Made by a program: the position numbers and the translations under genes. The notes under the pieces are model-generated. The model made no database searches. It was not told the origin of the DNA and saw only the letters and a program-made list of their open reading frames with translations. From Clostridia bacterium (lineage in GTDB: Bacteria > Bacillota > Clostridia > Christensenellales > Borkfalkiaceae), in assembly GCA_017504795.1 (NCBI GenBank), contig JAFVQM010000014.1, positions 1 to 64,000 on the forward strand: a stretch of DNA of 64,000 nt. Direction: 5' to 3'. This document shows positions 1-7,717 of this stretch, in pieces (within the stretch, counting starts at the first letter, position 1; every line of letters begins with the position of its first letter).

Positions 1-219
1 AACGACGATGGTGTTTTAGGTGGTATTTGGGCGACGGACATCAATTCTTTATGGGACTCATCTGACGATGAAGGTATTATAGCGCTTTACTTTGAGTCTG
101 CTCAAAAAGCAAAAGAGTACGCTGAAAGTTGGCAAGACGATAAGTATGACGACGTAGGTTACAGTGGTAAGTGGGCGTTTATTGGAACTGAGCAAGCGAT
201 AAAGGACTTCAAAGCATAA
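1..219 (+). CDS. C-terminal part of an unrecognised protein (5' end outside window)
   Basis: Frame 1 is open from the window edge to TAA at 217-219, giving the last 72 residues of a protein that starts outside. The visible part is acidic and rich in Trp and Tyr (segments such as WATDINSLW and KWAFIGTEQAIKDF), with no membrane segment. I do not recognise a family. A strong terminator begins 5 bases after the stop, so this is the end of its transcription unit. A hydrophobic minus-strand ORF over the same bases has no ribosome binding site and is treated as a shadow. Confidence 0.7.
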   Translation, partial: NDDGVLGGIWATDINSLWDSSDDEGIIALYFESAQKAKEYAESWQDDKYDDVGYSGKWAFIGTEQAIKDFKA

Positions 220-223
220 AATT

Positions 224-252
224 AAAAGCCGTGCAAAATGCACGGCTTTTTT
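224..252 (+). terminator. Rho-independent terminator
   Basis: An 11-bp stem AAAAGCCGTGC / GCACGGCTTTT with a 5-base loop is followed by a T run. It ends the transcript of the partial gene at the window edge. Confidence 0.9.
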
Positions 253-374
253 AATTAAAAAAACGTGGAAAACAACTACGCGCATTGTTCCCACCCTTTA
301 ATAATAACACGAAAATTGCCGATTGTAAATAGTTTTTTGAAAAATAAAGTTACATAAAATTTTTCAAAAACCTA

Positions 375-403
375 TTGACGATATAGCCTATCCATTATAT
401 AAT
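375..403 (+). promoter_or_regulatory. Sigma-A promoter of the structured RNA
   Basis: TTGACG (375-380), a 17-base spacer and a perfect TATAAT (398-403). Transcription should start near 410, just inside the structured RNA region that has no long ORF. Confidence 0.85.
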
Positions 404-409
404 TAAAGT

Positions 410-687
410 ACCAAAAGGGAGGAAAGACCGATGTACTAACAAAATTACCTACCATCTTATAGGAGGTATAAAATACTTGAAAATCCCCAAAAAATTCAAT
501 TTTACTATCATTAAAAAATTATAAATTAGGAGAAAGCCAATGAACCATTTCGGCTTAATCAAGTAGCAAGTACCCACCAAATTTGGGCGCAAATGGCGCA
601 AGTAAGTAATAAAGTTTTAGGTGTGGAGAACGCTGAATAAAACTTAATAGAAAATTAAAGCGACAATCAATTGATTGTCGCTTTTAT
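410..687 (+). ncRNA. Putative structured non-coding RNA (about 275 nt), possibly raiA-like
   Basis: A perfect sigma-A promoter and a strong terminator (stem 657-684) bracket about 275 bases with no ORF longer than 16 codons. Local pairings are visible: AGTAC (407-411) with GTACT (433-437), CCAAATTTGG at 577-586, GCGC (587-590) with GCGC (596-599), and an 8-bp stem AAGTTTTA (612-619) with TAAAACTT (638-645). Three purine-rich Shine-Dalgarno-like stretches occur (418-424, 461-466, 528-533). From memory the 3' part resembles the clostridial raiA RNA family, but I cannot run a covariance search. The alternative is a transcript carrying micro-ORFs: ATG-TAC-TAA at 431, a 15-residue TTG-started peptide at 477-524 (MKIPKKFNFTIIKKL), an 8-residue peptide at 540-566 and a 15-residue one at 593-640. 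The region 253-697 contains no other gene. Confidence 0.6.
657..687. terminator. Bidirectional terminator
   Basis: A 14-bp palindromic stem AAAGCGACAATCAA / TTGATTGTCGCTTT is followed by T-rich sequence on both strands. It ends the structured RNA on the plus strand and the transporter gene on the minus strand. Confidence 0.85.
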
Positions 688-697
688 GTTGTTATGA

Positions 698-2194
698 TTA
701 ACCGATTTCGTCCATATTAGTTCCTGTGTTAGTGTTTTTAAGCCATATAAAGTAAACCACTATAAGTATAGCCACAATAGCAAGTGAAGTGAGTGCAACG
801 CCAAGTCCGTTCACGTCAAACGTGCCGCTGGGGAATATAAGACCTATAACGCCGAAAATTTCGATAACGGCAATAAGCAAAGGAACGAAATATTTTATAA
901 GATAACTAAGCGCAGTTGCAACTTTTTGGTTAAACCCGTCGTCACAAAGTTCTCTAATGGCTTTTTTCGACCCGATAAACCAACCGACGGCAACGCAAGA
1001 AAACAACGCGCATATAGGCATTAAAACGGTGTTGGTAACGGTGTCTAAAAACGAAAGCATATCCATACCGAAAATTTGAAGAATGCTACCGCCGTTTAAC
1101 ATACTGCCAAGCGAAATGCCTACGGGGATAGAGAGTGCAAACGTAATAACGGCTACGCCAAGAGTTGCTATTTTTCTTTTTATTTTGAACTTTTGAATAA
1201 TGAACTGGCTAGAAACTTCCATAATAGAAATTACCGACGTAACCGCCGCAATAATAACCATTGCAAAGAAGAAAAATTCTATAACGTGACCGATAGGACC
1301 TATACTTTCAAAAACCTTAGGAAGAGTTTCAAACATAAGCATAAGACCTTGAAGTTTAAGCGATTCTGCGGGGATACCTTCAACTGATGCGAAGTGGAAT
1401 ACTGCGGGGAATATCGCCATACCTGCGAGAAGTGCAACGAAGGTGTCGAAAACGCAAATCATACTAGCCGACTTTAATAAGTTGATTTCTTTACCCGTGT
1501 AAGAGCCGTAAACTATCATAGCGCCCATACCGAGTGAAAGTGAGTAAAACGCTTGCCCCATTGCGGCAAGTACGGACGACAAAGTTATCTTAGAAAAGTC
1601 GGGAACTAAATAGAATTTCAACCCGTCAGACACGCCTTCGCCTAAAAATAAAACGAAGATAACAACGAGTAAAAGAAGGATAAACAAAGCGGGCATAAGC
1701 ACTTTTGATGCTTTTTCAATCCCGTCCTTTACACCGCCCATAACTACTATGAGTGCAAAAATTAAAAATATAGCGGTAAAGAGAATAACTTGCCACTCCG
1801 AACCTGCAAAGTTTGTTAAATTACCCGTGTTACCCCAAAAAGAATTAAATGCAAACTTAACGGTGTAACCGCCAAGTACGGAATAATAAAAGGTAATAAT
1901 TAAAGGAACGGCAACTGCAATTAAGCCAAACCAACCAACGTTTTTATTGATAACCTTAAACGAAGTTATCGGGTTTGCTTGCGAACGCCTACCTAAAAAG
2001 ATTTCGCAAATCATCGTTAAAAAGCCGATAAACAAAACGCACGCGATATAAATTATAACGAAAGCCGCACCGCCGTTTTCAGCCGTTTTGAAAGGGAACC
2101 CCCATAAGTTACCTAGCCCAACTGCCGAGCCTGCCGCAGCAAGCACGAAACCTATTCCGCTTGCAAATCCACTCTTTTTCTTTGTGTTTTCCAT
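698..2194 (-). CDS. Sodium:neurotransmitter symporter (NSS/SNF) family transporter
   Basis: 498-residue integral membrane protein. It fits the LeuT-fold NSS family, which imports amino acids or related solutes with Na+. The N-terminus carries the family signature (GSAVGLGNLWGFPF, about residues 23-36), a long run of hydrophobic helices follows, and the length matches prokaryotic members. The usual WRFP arginine, which forms the extracellular gate in LeuT, is glycine here (WGFP). The start was set at 2194 because AGGAG lies at 2202-2206, although an in-frame extension to 2227 exists. A minus-strand promoter TTGACT-17-TAAAAT (2218-2246) precedes it. It is a single-gene unit ending at the bidirectional terminator 657-687. 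Substrate unknown. Confidence 0.93.
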   Translation of the reverse strand: MENTKKKSGFASGIGFVLAAAGSAVGLGNLWGFPFKTAENGGAAFVIIYIACVLFIGFLTMICEIFLGRRSQANPITSFKVINKNVGWFGLIAVAVPLIITFYYSVLGGYTVKFAFNSFWGNTGNLTNFAGSEWQVILFTAIFLIFALIVVMGGVKDGIEKASKVLMPALFILLLLVVIFVLFLGEGVSDGLKFYLVPDFSKITLSSVLAAMGQAFYSLSLGMGAMIVYGSYTGKEINLLKSASMICVFDTFVALLAGMAIFPAVFHFASVEGIPAESLKLQGLMLMFETLPKVFESIGPIGHVIEFFFFAMVIIAAVTSVISIMEVSSQFIIQKFKIKRKIATLGVAVITFALSIPVGISLGSMLNGGSILQIFGMDMLSFLDTVTNTVLMPICALFSCVAVGWFIGSKKAIRELCDDGFNQKVATALSYLIKYFVPLLIAVIEIFGVIGLIFPSGTFDVNGLGVALTSLAIVAILIVVYFIWLKNTNTGTNMDEIG

Positions 2195-2217
2195 AAAATT
2201 TCTCCTAAACTTCAAAC

Positions 2218-2246
2218 ATTTTACCAAATTTGATAATTTTAGTCAA
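2218..2246 (-). promoter_or_regulatory. Promoter of the NSS transporter
   Basis: On the minus strand TTGACT (2246-2241), 17 bases, TAAAAT (2223-2218), placed 24 bases before the chosen start codon. Confidence 0.75.
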
Positions 2247-2320
2247 CTGATATTAAATGTCAATATAATTTATTATAATTATATATTTTGGATATTTTTG
2301 CGTTTATTTTTATAAAATAC

Positions 2321-2349
2321 TTTACAATAATTATCAAAAATGGTAAAAT
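2321..2349 (+). promoter_or_regulatory. Promoter of the HTH-NAD synthetase gene
   Basis: TTTACA (2321-2326), 17 bases, TAAAAT (2344-2349). The start codon at 2366 follows closely, leaving a leader of about 10 bases that still contains AGGTGG. Confidence 0.7.
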
Positions 2350-2365
2350 CATAGCAAGGTGGAAT

Positions 2366-4441
2366 ATGAAAGATATAATAGAAAAATTAAAAACTGAAAA
2401 ATCAAACAAAAAAATCACGAACGCTAAACTCAGTGAAATGAGCGGTGTACCGCTTGGCACGGTTAATAAAATACTTTCCGGCGCAACGAAAAGTATTAAA
2501 GCCGAAACGCTAAACAAACTTAAATTAGCACTCTTATTAGACGGTGACGGCGTAAACGCTATATCACCTATAAACACTTACGGTTTTTGCAAGGTTGGGG
2601 CGTACACGCCTGAAATCGTTCTTGCAAGCCCAGAAGACAACGCTAATAGAATTATCGACGGGGTTAAAATCGCTAGTGAAAAGGGCGTGTCGCTACTCGT
2701 TTTTCCTAAACTTTGTTTAACGGGCGCAACGCTAGGTAGTTTATATTACCAACAAGCGCTTATAATTAAAGCGGGCGCTAGCCTTTTAGAAATTGCAAAA
2801 GCAACTAAAAACTTGCCCGTTATATCCGTTATAGGTATGCCTATAAACGTAGACGGTAAACTGTATAGCGTTGGCGCGGTAATATACAAAGGTAGCGTTT
2901 TAGGGTTCGTTCCTGAAAACAACCCGGATAATAAGGTATTTTCAACCTTTAACGGCGCTAAAACGATAGACTTTTTCGGGGGATTTATTCCGTTTGGCGA
3001 TTTAATTTTTACCGCTGAAAACACGAATGGTCTAACTTTTAAGGTGGCGTTTTCTACCGATTTATTTGCTGGCGATATAAAAGGCGATACCACGCTTTTA
3101 GCGGTGTTATCGGCAACGCCCGAAACGGTTTGTAAAACTGAAAAAATAAAAAACTTAATATTTTCATTGTCTTACACCAAAAACTCAGGCTTAATTTTAT
3201 CGGAAGCGGGCTACGGCGAATCTTCTACCGACTGCGTTTATTCGGGTGAAAATTTTATATGTGAAAGGGGAAAACTTTTAGCAAGTAGCAAAAAGTTTAC
3301 GTCTGGCTTAACGCTTAGCGAAATTGACGTTGATTATCTAATTAGCCAAAAGCAAAAAATTGTAAAAACGAGCGAAGATATACCTAATATGGAAGTCTTT
3401 TTCGATTTGCAAGTCAATTCTTTTACGCTTACGCGTAATTTTGAGAAAACGCCTTTCGTACTCAGCGATAGTGATAAAATGCAAGAAAGAGCCGAACTTA
3501 TATTAAATATTCAAGCAAACGGCTTAAAAAGGCGGGTAGAACATACTCACGCAAAGGCGCTAGTAATAGGCGTTTCGGGTGGGCTTGACAGTACGCTTGC
3601 GCTACTAGTTGCCGTTCGCACGATGAAACTTTTATCAAGACCGCTCAAAGATATAATTGCAATAACTTTGCCGTGTTTTGGTACGAGTAGTAGAACTAAA
3701 AATAACGCTTACGACCTTTGTACCGCCTTAGGTATTACGCTTAAAGAAATCAATATTAAAAACGCAGTTAATCAACACTTTTTGGATATTGGTCAGGACG
3801 AGGGCGTTCACGACGTTACCTTTGAAAACAGCCAAGCGCGTGAAAGAACGCAAGTTTTGATGGACTACGCAAATAAAGTCGGCGGTTTAGTAATAGGCAC
3901 GGGCGATTTAAGTGAACTTGCGCTAGGCTGGGCAACTTATAACGGCGACCATATGAGCAATTACGGGGTGAATTCGTCAATTCCCAAAACGCTGGTTAGA
4001 AGTTTAGTCGAGTACGAAAGTTCACGCGGAAACGCCTTGTTAAAGAAAACGCTTTACGACGTTTTAGATACCCCCGTATCTCCCGAACTCGTTCCGCCAA
4101 AGGAAGGCGAAATTACTCAAAAAACCGAAGATATAGTAGGGCCGTATATCCTTCACGACTTTTATCTATACCACGCTATAAAAAGGTGTAGCACTCCGTC
4201 TAAAATTTTCTATATAGCAAAAAACACCTTCAAAAACGAGTTTTCCGAAAAAACTTTATACAAATGGCTAGTTAACTTTTATAAAAGGTTTTTCGCGCAA
4301 CAATTTAAGCGTTCTTGTCTTCCAGACGGGGTTAAGGTAGGCTCGATATCGCTATCGCCTAGGGGCGACTTCTCTATGCCGAGCGACGCGTATTCCACCG
4401 CCTTTATGAAAGACCTAGAAGGTCTAGATATTGACAACTAA
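2366..4441 (+). CDS. nadE: Helix-turn-helix / NAD(+) synthetase fusion with a degenerate glutaminase domain
   Basis: 691 residues. Residues about 1-60 form an XRE-type helix-turn-helix (KLSEMSGVPLGTVNKILSG), an unusual addition. Residues about 72-330 are a nitrilase-fold glutaminase domain, and about 375-691 the NAD synthetase domain with P-loop SGGLDS (404-409), TGDLSELALGW and QKTEDIVGPY, all intact. NadE amidates deamido-NAD to NAD+ using ATP. In glutamine-dependent enzymes the nitrilase domain supplies ammonia with a Glu-Lys-Cys triad. Here the three positions read Lys115 (FPKLCLTG instead of PELxLTGY), Glu184 (VPENN instead of VPKxxLP) and Ser230 (AFSTDLF instead of ICEDLW), so the glutaminase is probably inactive. 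Start chosen at 2366 (AGGTGG at 2357-2362); the longer ORF from 2288 overlaps the promoter. HTH function is inference. Confidence 0.93.
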   Translation: MKDIIEKLKTEKSNKKITNAKLSEMSGVPLGTVNKILSGATKSIKAETLNKLKLALLLDGDGVNAISPINTYGFCKVGAYTPEIVLASPEDNANRIIDGVKIASEKGVSLLVFPKLCLTGATLGSLYYQQALIIKAGASLLEIAKATKNLPVISVIGMPINVDGKLYSVGAVIYKGSVLGFVPENNPDNKVFSTFNGAKTIDFFGGFIPFGDLIFTAENTNGLTFKVAFSTDLFAGDIKGDTTLLAVLSATPETVCKTEKIKNLIFSLSYTKNSGLILSEAGYGESSTDCVYSGENFICERGKLLASSKKFTSGLTLSEIDVDYLISQKQKIVKTSEDIPNMEVFFDLQVNSFTLTRNFEKTPFVLSDSDKMQERAELILNIQANGLKRRVEHTHAKALVIGVSGGLDSTLALLVAVRTMKLLSRPLKDIIAITLPCFGTSSRTKNNAYDLCTALGITLKEINIKNAVNQHFLDIGQDEGVHDVTFENSQARERTQVLMDYANKVGGLVIGTGDLSELALGWATYNGDHMSNYGVNSSIPKTLVRSLVEYESSRGNALLKKTLYDVLDTPVSPELVPPKEGEITQKTEDIVGPYILHDFYLYHAIKRCSTPSKIFYIAKNTFKNEFSEKTLYKWLVNFYKRFFAQQFKRSCLPDGVKVGSISLSPRGDFSMPSDAYSTAFMKDLEGLDIDN

Positions 4442-4459
4442 GGCAATTTGAAATATAAT
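4431..4459 (+). promoter_or_regulatory. Consensus sigma-A promoter overlapping the end of nadE
   Basis: Perfect TTGACA (4431-4436), 17-base spacer, perfect TATAAT (4454-4459). The -35 box lies in the last codons of the NAD synthetase gene and the spacer contains its stop codon. It gives the downstream sugar-kinase fusion its own transcript. Confidence 0.88.
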
Positions 4460-4510
4460 TACGTTAAGAATTTTCTTACACGTATGACAAAATTCGATAA
4501 AAGGAGATAT

Positions 4511-6898
4511 ATGAGCGCATCAATTATCTTATGTGCGGGCAAAGGTACTCGCATGAACGACGATAGTAAAAATAAAGTAGCGTTTTCAGTTGCGGGCGTT
4601 CCCGTAATTAAAAGGCTAGTTAGCGAAATGAAAAGGGGCGGTGTGGACTTATTCGTTATAGTAGTAGGCCACAACGCTGAAAGCGTTAAACAAGCGCTCA
4701 GTGGAGTGGACGGGGTTATTTACGCCTACCAACACGAGCAAAAAGGCACGGGGCACGCTACGCTTTGCGGTCTTGAAGCATTATTAAACTACGGTTACGA
4801 CGGGCCCGTTATCGTTTCAATGGGCGATAAAATCGTAGATGCTGAAATTATTAAAAATTTACTTAAACAAACTCCCGATAAAAAACTCGTTAACGGCGTG
4901 GTTAAGGTTAGCGATAACCCGGGTGGCGGTAGAGTTGTGGTTGACGGGTTTGGTAAACCCTACGGCACGGTTGAACTTGCCGACGTTTGCTTGATGGCTA
5001 TTAGTGAACTTTGTGAAAGTGAAAGGGCAAATTATCTTAAAAATTCGGGGCTCAACGCTAAAAAGGCTCAAAAAGTTCTTGAACAAGTTGAAACGTATAA
5101 AGGCGGAAATTGTAAGGTGTTATCGGGCAAAGCGTTTACCGCGGAAGAAATTTCTAAAACCCCTTACTCAAACGCTGGGCTTTATCGGTTTGACGCCAAG
5201 AGTTTGAAAGACGCGATTTCATCTTGCAATAGCCAAAACGCGCAAGGCGAAATTTATTTAACCGATACGCTCGAATATTATGCGGGTAAAAATCAAGCCT
5301 CAGTCTTCTTGATTGAAAACCCCGAAAAAATTCTAACTTATAGCACTAAAAAAGAACTTATTGAAATGTCTAAAAACTATCTTAAACTTGCTAGCGAGTT
5401 TATAAGTGATATAGATAACGGCTCATTTGACAGTGAGTTAAAAAAGATATACGGTGACGAGTATTTTGACCAAAAACCAAGGTATAGGGCGATTATTTCA
5501 AAGTTTATCGAAAGTTACGGCGATAAAAAAATAATAATTACGAGAGCGCCCGGTAGAGTTAATTTAATGGGTACGCATATAGACCACCGCGGTGGTGCTA
5601 TAAACGTTATGGCTATTAAAAACGATACGGTTTTAGTAGTTTCTCCTAGAAGTGACGATACCGTAAATATTCTAAACACAAGTAGCGAATACGGTTTAGA
5701 GAGTTTTTCTATCTCAAAAGAACTGTCTTTATACGAAACGGATAACTGGCTTGATTATATCAATTCTGCCCCCGTCGTAGAAAGGGTAAAATCACTTAAA
5801 GGCAACTGGGTTAACTACGTAAAGTCGGCTGTACTTAGATATCAATTTATATCTAGTAATCCGCTAGTTGGGTTTGACGTTATGGCAGACGGTACTATCC
5901 CCGTTGCAGCGGGGCTTTCGTCGTCGTCAAGTATCGTAGTTGCAACGGCTGAGGCGGTAGTTGCTATAAACTCACTCAACCTTACTGATAAAACTTTCGT
6001 AGAACTTTGTGGTGAAGGCGAGTGGTACGTTGGTTCGCGCGGTGGCGCAGGTGACCACGGCGCTATGAAATGTTCTAAAAAAGGCAAAATCACACGCCTT
6101 GATTTTAAGCCTTTTGCAATAGGTAGTAGCGCGGAATTCCCAAAAGATTACGCCGTTATTATTGCAGATAGTATGATAAAATCTAAAAAGTCTGAAAACA
6201 GCAAGGATACCTTTAACGCTAAGGTTATGGCGTACGAGTTCTCGCTTATGCTACTTAAAAAGCAGTATCCTGACTTTAATCTAGTTGAGTTTAGAGATAT
6301 AGCGAGAAACGTTTCGCAAAAAGACGTTTACGAAATGCTACTTTTCCTTCCTGAAAAAATTACGAGAGAAAAACTTTATGAACTTCTCCCAGAAGAAAAA
6401 GATAGGTTAAATAGAATGTTTTCTAACCACGTTGACCCCGGTTTTTACGATTTAAGGGGCGTAACCATGTTTGGTATAACCGAGTGTTACCGTGCTGAAA
6501 AATTCTTAAAGGCGCTTGCTAGTTGCGATTATGAGTTGATAGGTAAACTTATGAAACTCTCGCACGACGGGGATAGGGTTGTCAACCCCGTTGACGTTAG
6601 CGATAGTAAAATTATAGAACTTAAAAATAGTAAGGCAAACCTTGAACTTTTGACGGGCGCTTACGGTTGTTCTACTGATAAAATTGATTATTTGAGCGAA
6701 CTTTTGAACTCGTCAAACGGTGTTCTCGGCTCGAAACTTACGGGCGCAGGGCTTGGCGGTTGCGTGGTTGCAATCGTTAAAAAAGATATGGCAAACGACG
6801 TTATTTCCAAGTTGAATAGCGAATATTACGATAAATTCGGCTTTGAACACGGCGCTAAGGTATATACGCCTATGAGTGGCTCGGCAGTGATATTTTAA
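4511..6898 (+). CDS. Bifunctional sugar nucleotidyltransferase / galactokinase-family (GHMP) kinase
   Basis: 795 residues, two enzymes in one chain. Residues about 1-260 are a GlmU/RmlA-type nucleotidyltransferase with the signature LCAGKGTRM (7-15). Residues about 330-795 are a GHMP kinase of the galactokinase group: PGRVNLMGTHIDHRGG (about 346), the ATP-binding loop AAGLSSSSS (about 463), catalytic-Asp region GGAGDHGAM (Asp about 514) and C-terminal TGAGLGGC (about 743). The layout resembles fucokinase/GDP-fucose pyrophosphorylase fusions, so the likely role is sugar salvage: phosphorylation at C1, then activation to a nucleotide sugar. The sugar is not identified; the HIDHRGG motif differs from HTDYN of true galactokinases. 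AAGGAG at 4501-4506 fixes the start at 4511. It has its own consensus promoter and terminator. Confidence 0.88.
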   Translation: MSASIILCAGKGTRMNDDSKNKVAFSVAGVPVIKRLVSEMKRGGVDLFVIVVGHNAESVKQALSGVDGVIYAYQHEQKGTGHATLCGLEALLNYGYDGPVIVSMGDKIVDAEIIKNLLKQTPDKKLVNGVVKVSDNPGGGRVVVDGFGKPYGTVELADVCLMAISELCESERANYLKNSGLNAKKAQKVLEQVETYKGGNCKVLSGKAFTAEEISKTPYSNAGLYRFDAKSLKDAISSCNSQNAQGEIYLTDTLEYYAGKNQASVFLIENPEKILTYSTKKELIEMSKNYLKLASEFISDIDNGSFDSELKKIYGDEYFDQKPRYRAIISKFIESYGDKKIIITRAPGRVNLMGTHIDHRGGAINVMAIKNDTVLVVSPRSDDTVNILNTSSEYGLESFSISKELSLYETDNWLDYINSAPVVERVKSLKGNWVNYVKSAVLRYQFISSNPLVGFDVMADGTIPVAAGLSSSSSIVVATAEAVVAINSLNLTDKTFVELCGEGEWYVGSRGGAGDHGAMKCSKKGKITRLDFKPFAIGSSAEFPKDYAVIIADSMIKSKKSENSKDTFNAKVMAYEFSLMLLKKQYPDFNLVEFRDIARNVSQKDVYEMLLFLPEKITREKLYELLPEEKDRLNRMFSNHVDPGFYDLRGVTMFGITECYRAEKFLKALASCDYELIGKLMKLSHDGDRVVNPVDVSDSKIIELKNSKANLELLTGAYGCSTDKIDYLSELLNSSNGVLGSKLTGAGLGGCVVAIVKKDMANDVISKLNSEYYDKFGFEHGAKVYTPMSGSAVIF

Positions 6899-6900
6899 TT

Positions 6901-6928
6901 AAAAAACTCCGCATTTTGCGGAGTTTTT
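6901..6928 (+). terminator. Rho-independent terminator
   Basis: Stem ACTCCGC / GCGGAGT with flanking A and T runs directly after the kinase-fusion stop codon. Confidence 0.9.
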
Positions 6929-6940
6929 GCTTGTTTAATA

Positions 6941-6969
6941 TTGAAAGACGGTAAATTGTATGCTAAAAT
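6941..6969 (+). promoter_or_regulatory. Promoter of the FNT pseudogene
   Basis: TTGAAA (6941-6946), 17 bases, TAAAAT (6964-6969), 25 bases before the likely ATG at 6995. The broken gene therefore still has an apparently good promoter. Confidence 0.7.
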
Positions 6970-6994
6970 AAATGAAAAAATAATAAGGTATATT

Positions 6995-7678
6995 ATGATA
7001 CAAAAATCAAACAAAGGTCAGTTTAACGATTTTATTCACTTTTTATTTATGACGTTACTATCGGGCGCTATGATAGGTATATGCGCAACGTCATCACTCA
7101 CGGCGTTGGCGCTGGTTGACGGCGGGCGAATTATAGGCTCGCTACTGTTTTCGTTAGGAATGTTCGTGATACTAGCGTTCGAAATGAAACTGTTTACAGG
7201 GCTTATTCCTAAAATTCCGCACACTAGCGCCAAGTCTTACTAGCAACTTCCAGTTTGTTTGATAGGAAATTTTATAGGCGTTTACATAGTTTATTTGTTA
7301 GTTTGCCAAACCTACTTTGCAGATAAGGTTATTTTGCAAGGCGCTAACTTGATAGGCAATAAACTAAGTTTAGATAACTGGGCGCTATCGTCGTTATCGT
7401 CGGGCATTTTGTGTGGAATTTTAATAACGCTATCAATTTTAAGCGTTGACCACTCTCACAAAAAAGGGCTTAGCGCCAACGTTGGCGTAATGTTTCCTAT
7501 AATTGTTTTCGTATTTTGTGGGTTTGACCACTCAATAGCAAATATGTTCTACTTTTATTGTTTAGGCGAATTTTCTTGGAAAGTTATAGGTTATATATCG
7601 CTTACGATATTAGGAAATTTAATAGGCGGAATTATCTTACCGCTAGTTCTAAAACTTAGAGATAACGACCCCGTTTAA
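6995..7678 (+). pseudogene. Formate/nitrite transporter (FNT) family gene with in-frame amber stop
   Basis: One reading frame from ATG 6995 to TAA 7678 (228 codons including the terminal stop) is interrupted only by TAG at 7241-7243. Before it lie the first FNT helices and the pore loop KLFTG; after it come GNFIG and the central-histidine motif GFDHSIANMF, all in the order expected for FNT channels, which move formate, nitrite or similar small anions. The break falls in the loop after KLFTG. TAG is used as a normal stop elsewhere here (for example at the end of rho), so recoding is unlikely. The options are a pseudogene, a sequencing error or low-level suppression. An in-frame TTG at 7259 could restart but has no clear ribosome binding site. 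ATG 6995 has weak AAGG upstream. Confidence 0.85.
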
Positions 7679-7717
7679 CGATTAAAGCGATAAATGGCAA
7701 TTTGTGAGGATAGCACC

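Noticed and set aside
58..294. Minus-strand hydrophobic ORF at the window start
   Set aside because: No ribosome binding site, runs through the terminator hairpin, and the plus strand holds a better frame ending before that terminator.
410..687. RNase P RNA or tmRNA
   Set aside because: GGAGGAAAG recalls the RNase P CR-I element, but the other conserved regions and the expected length are absent; no tRNA-like end for tmRNA.
7241..7243. Amber recoding (pyrrolysine or stop reassignment)
   Set aside because: TAG ends rho and other genes in the window and no Pyl-type genes are visible; a pseudogene or error is simpler.
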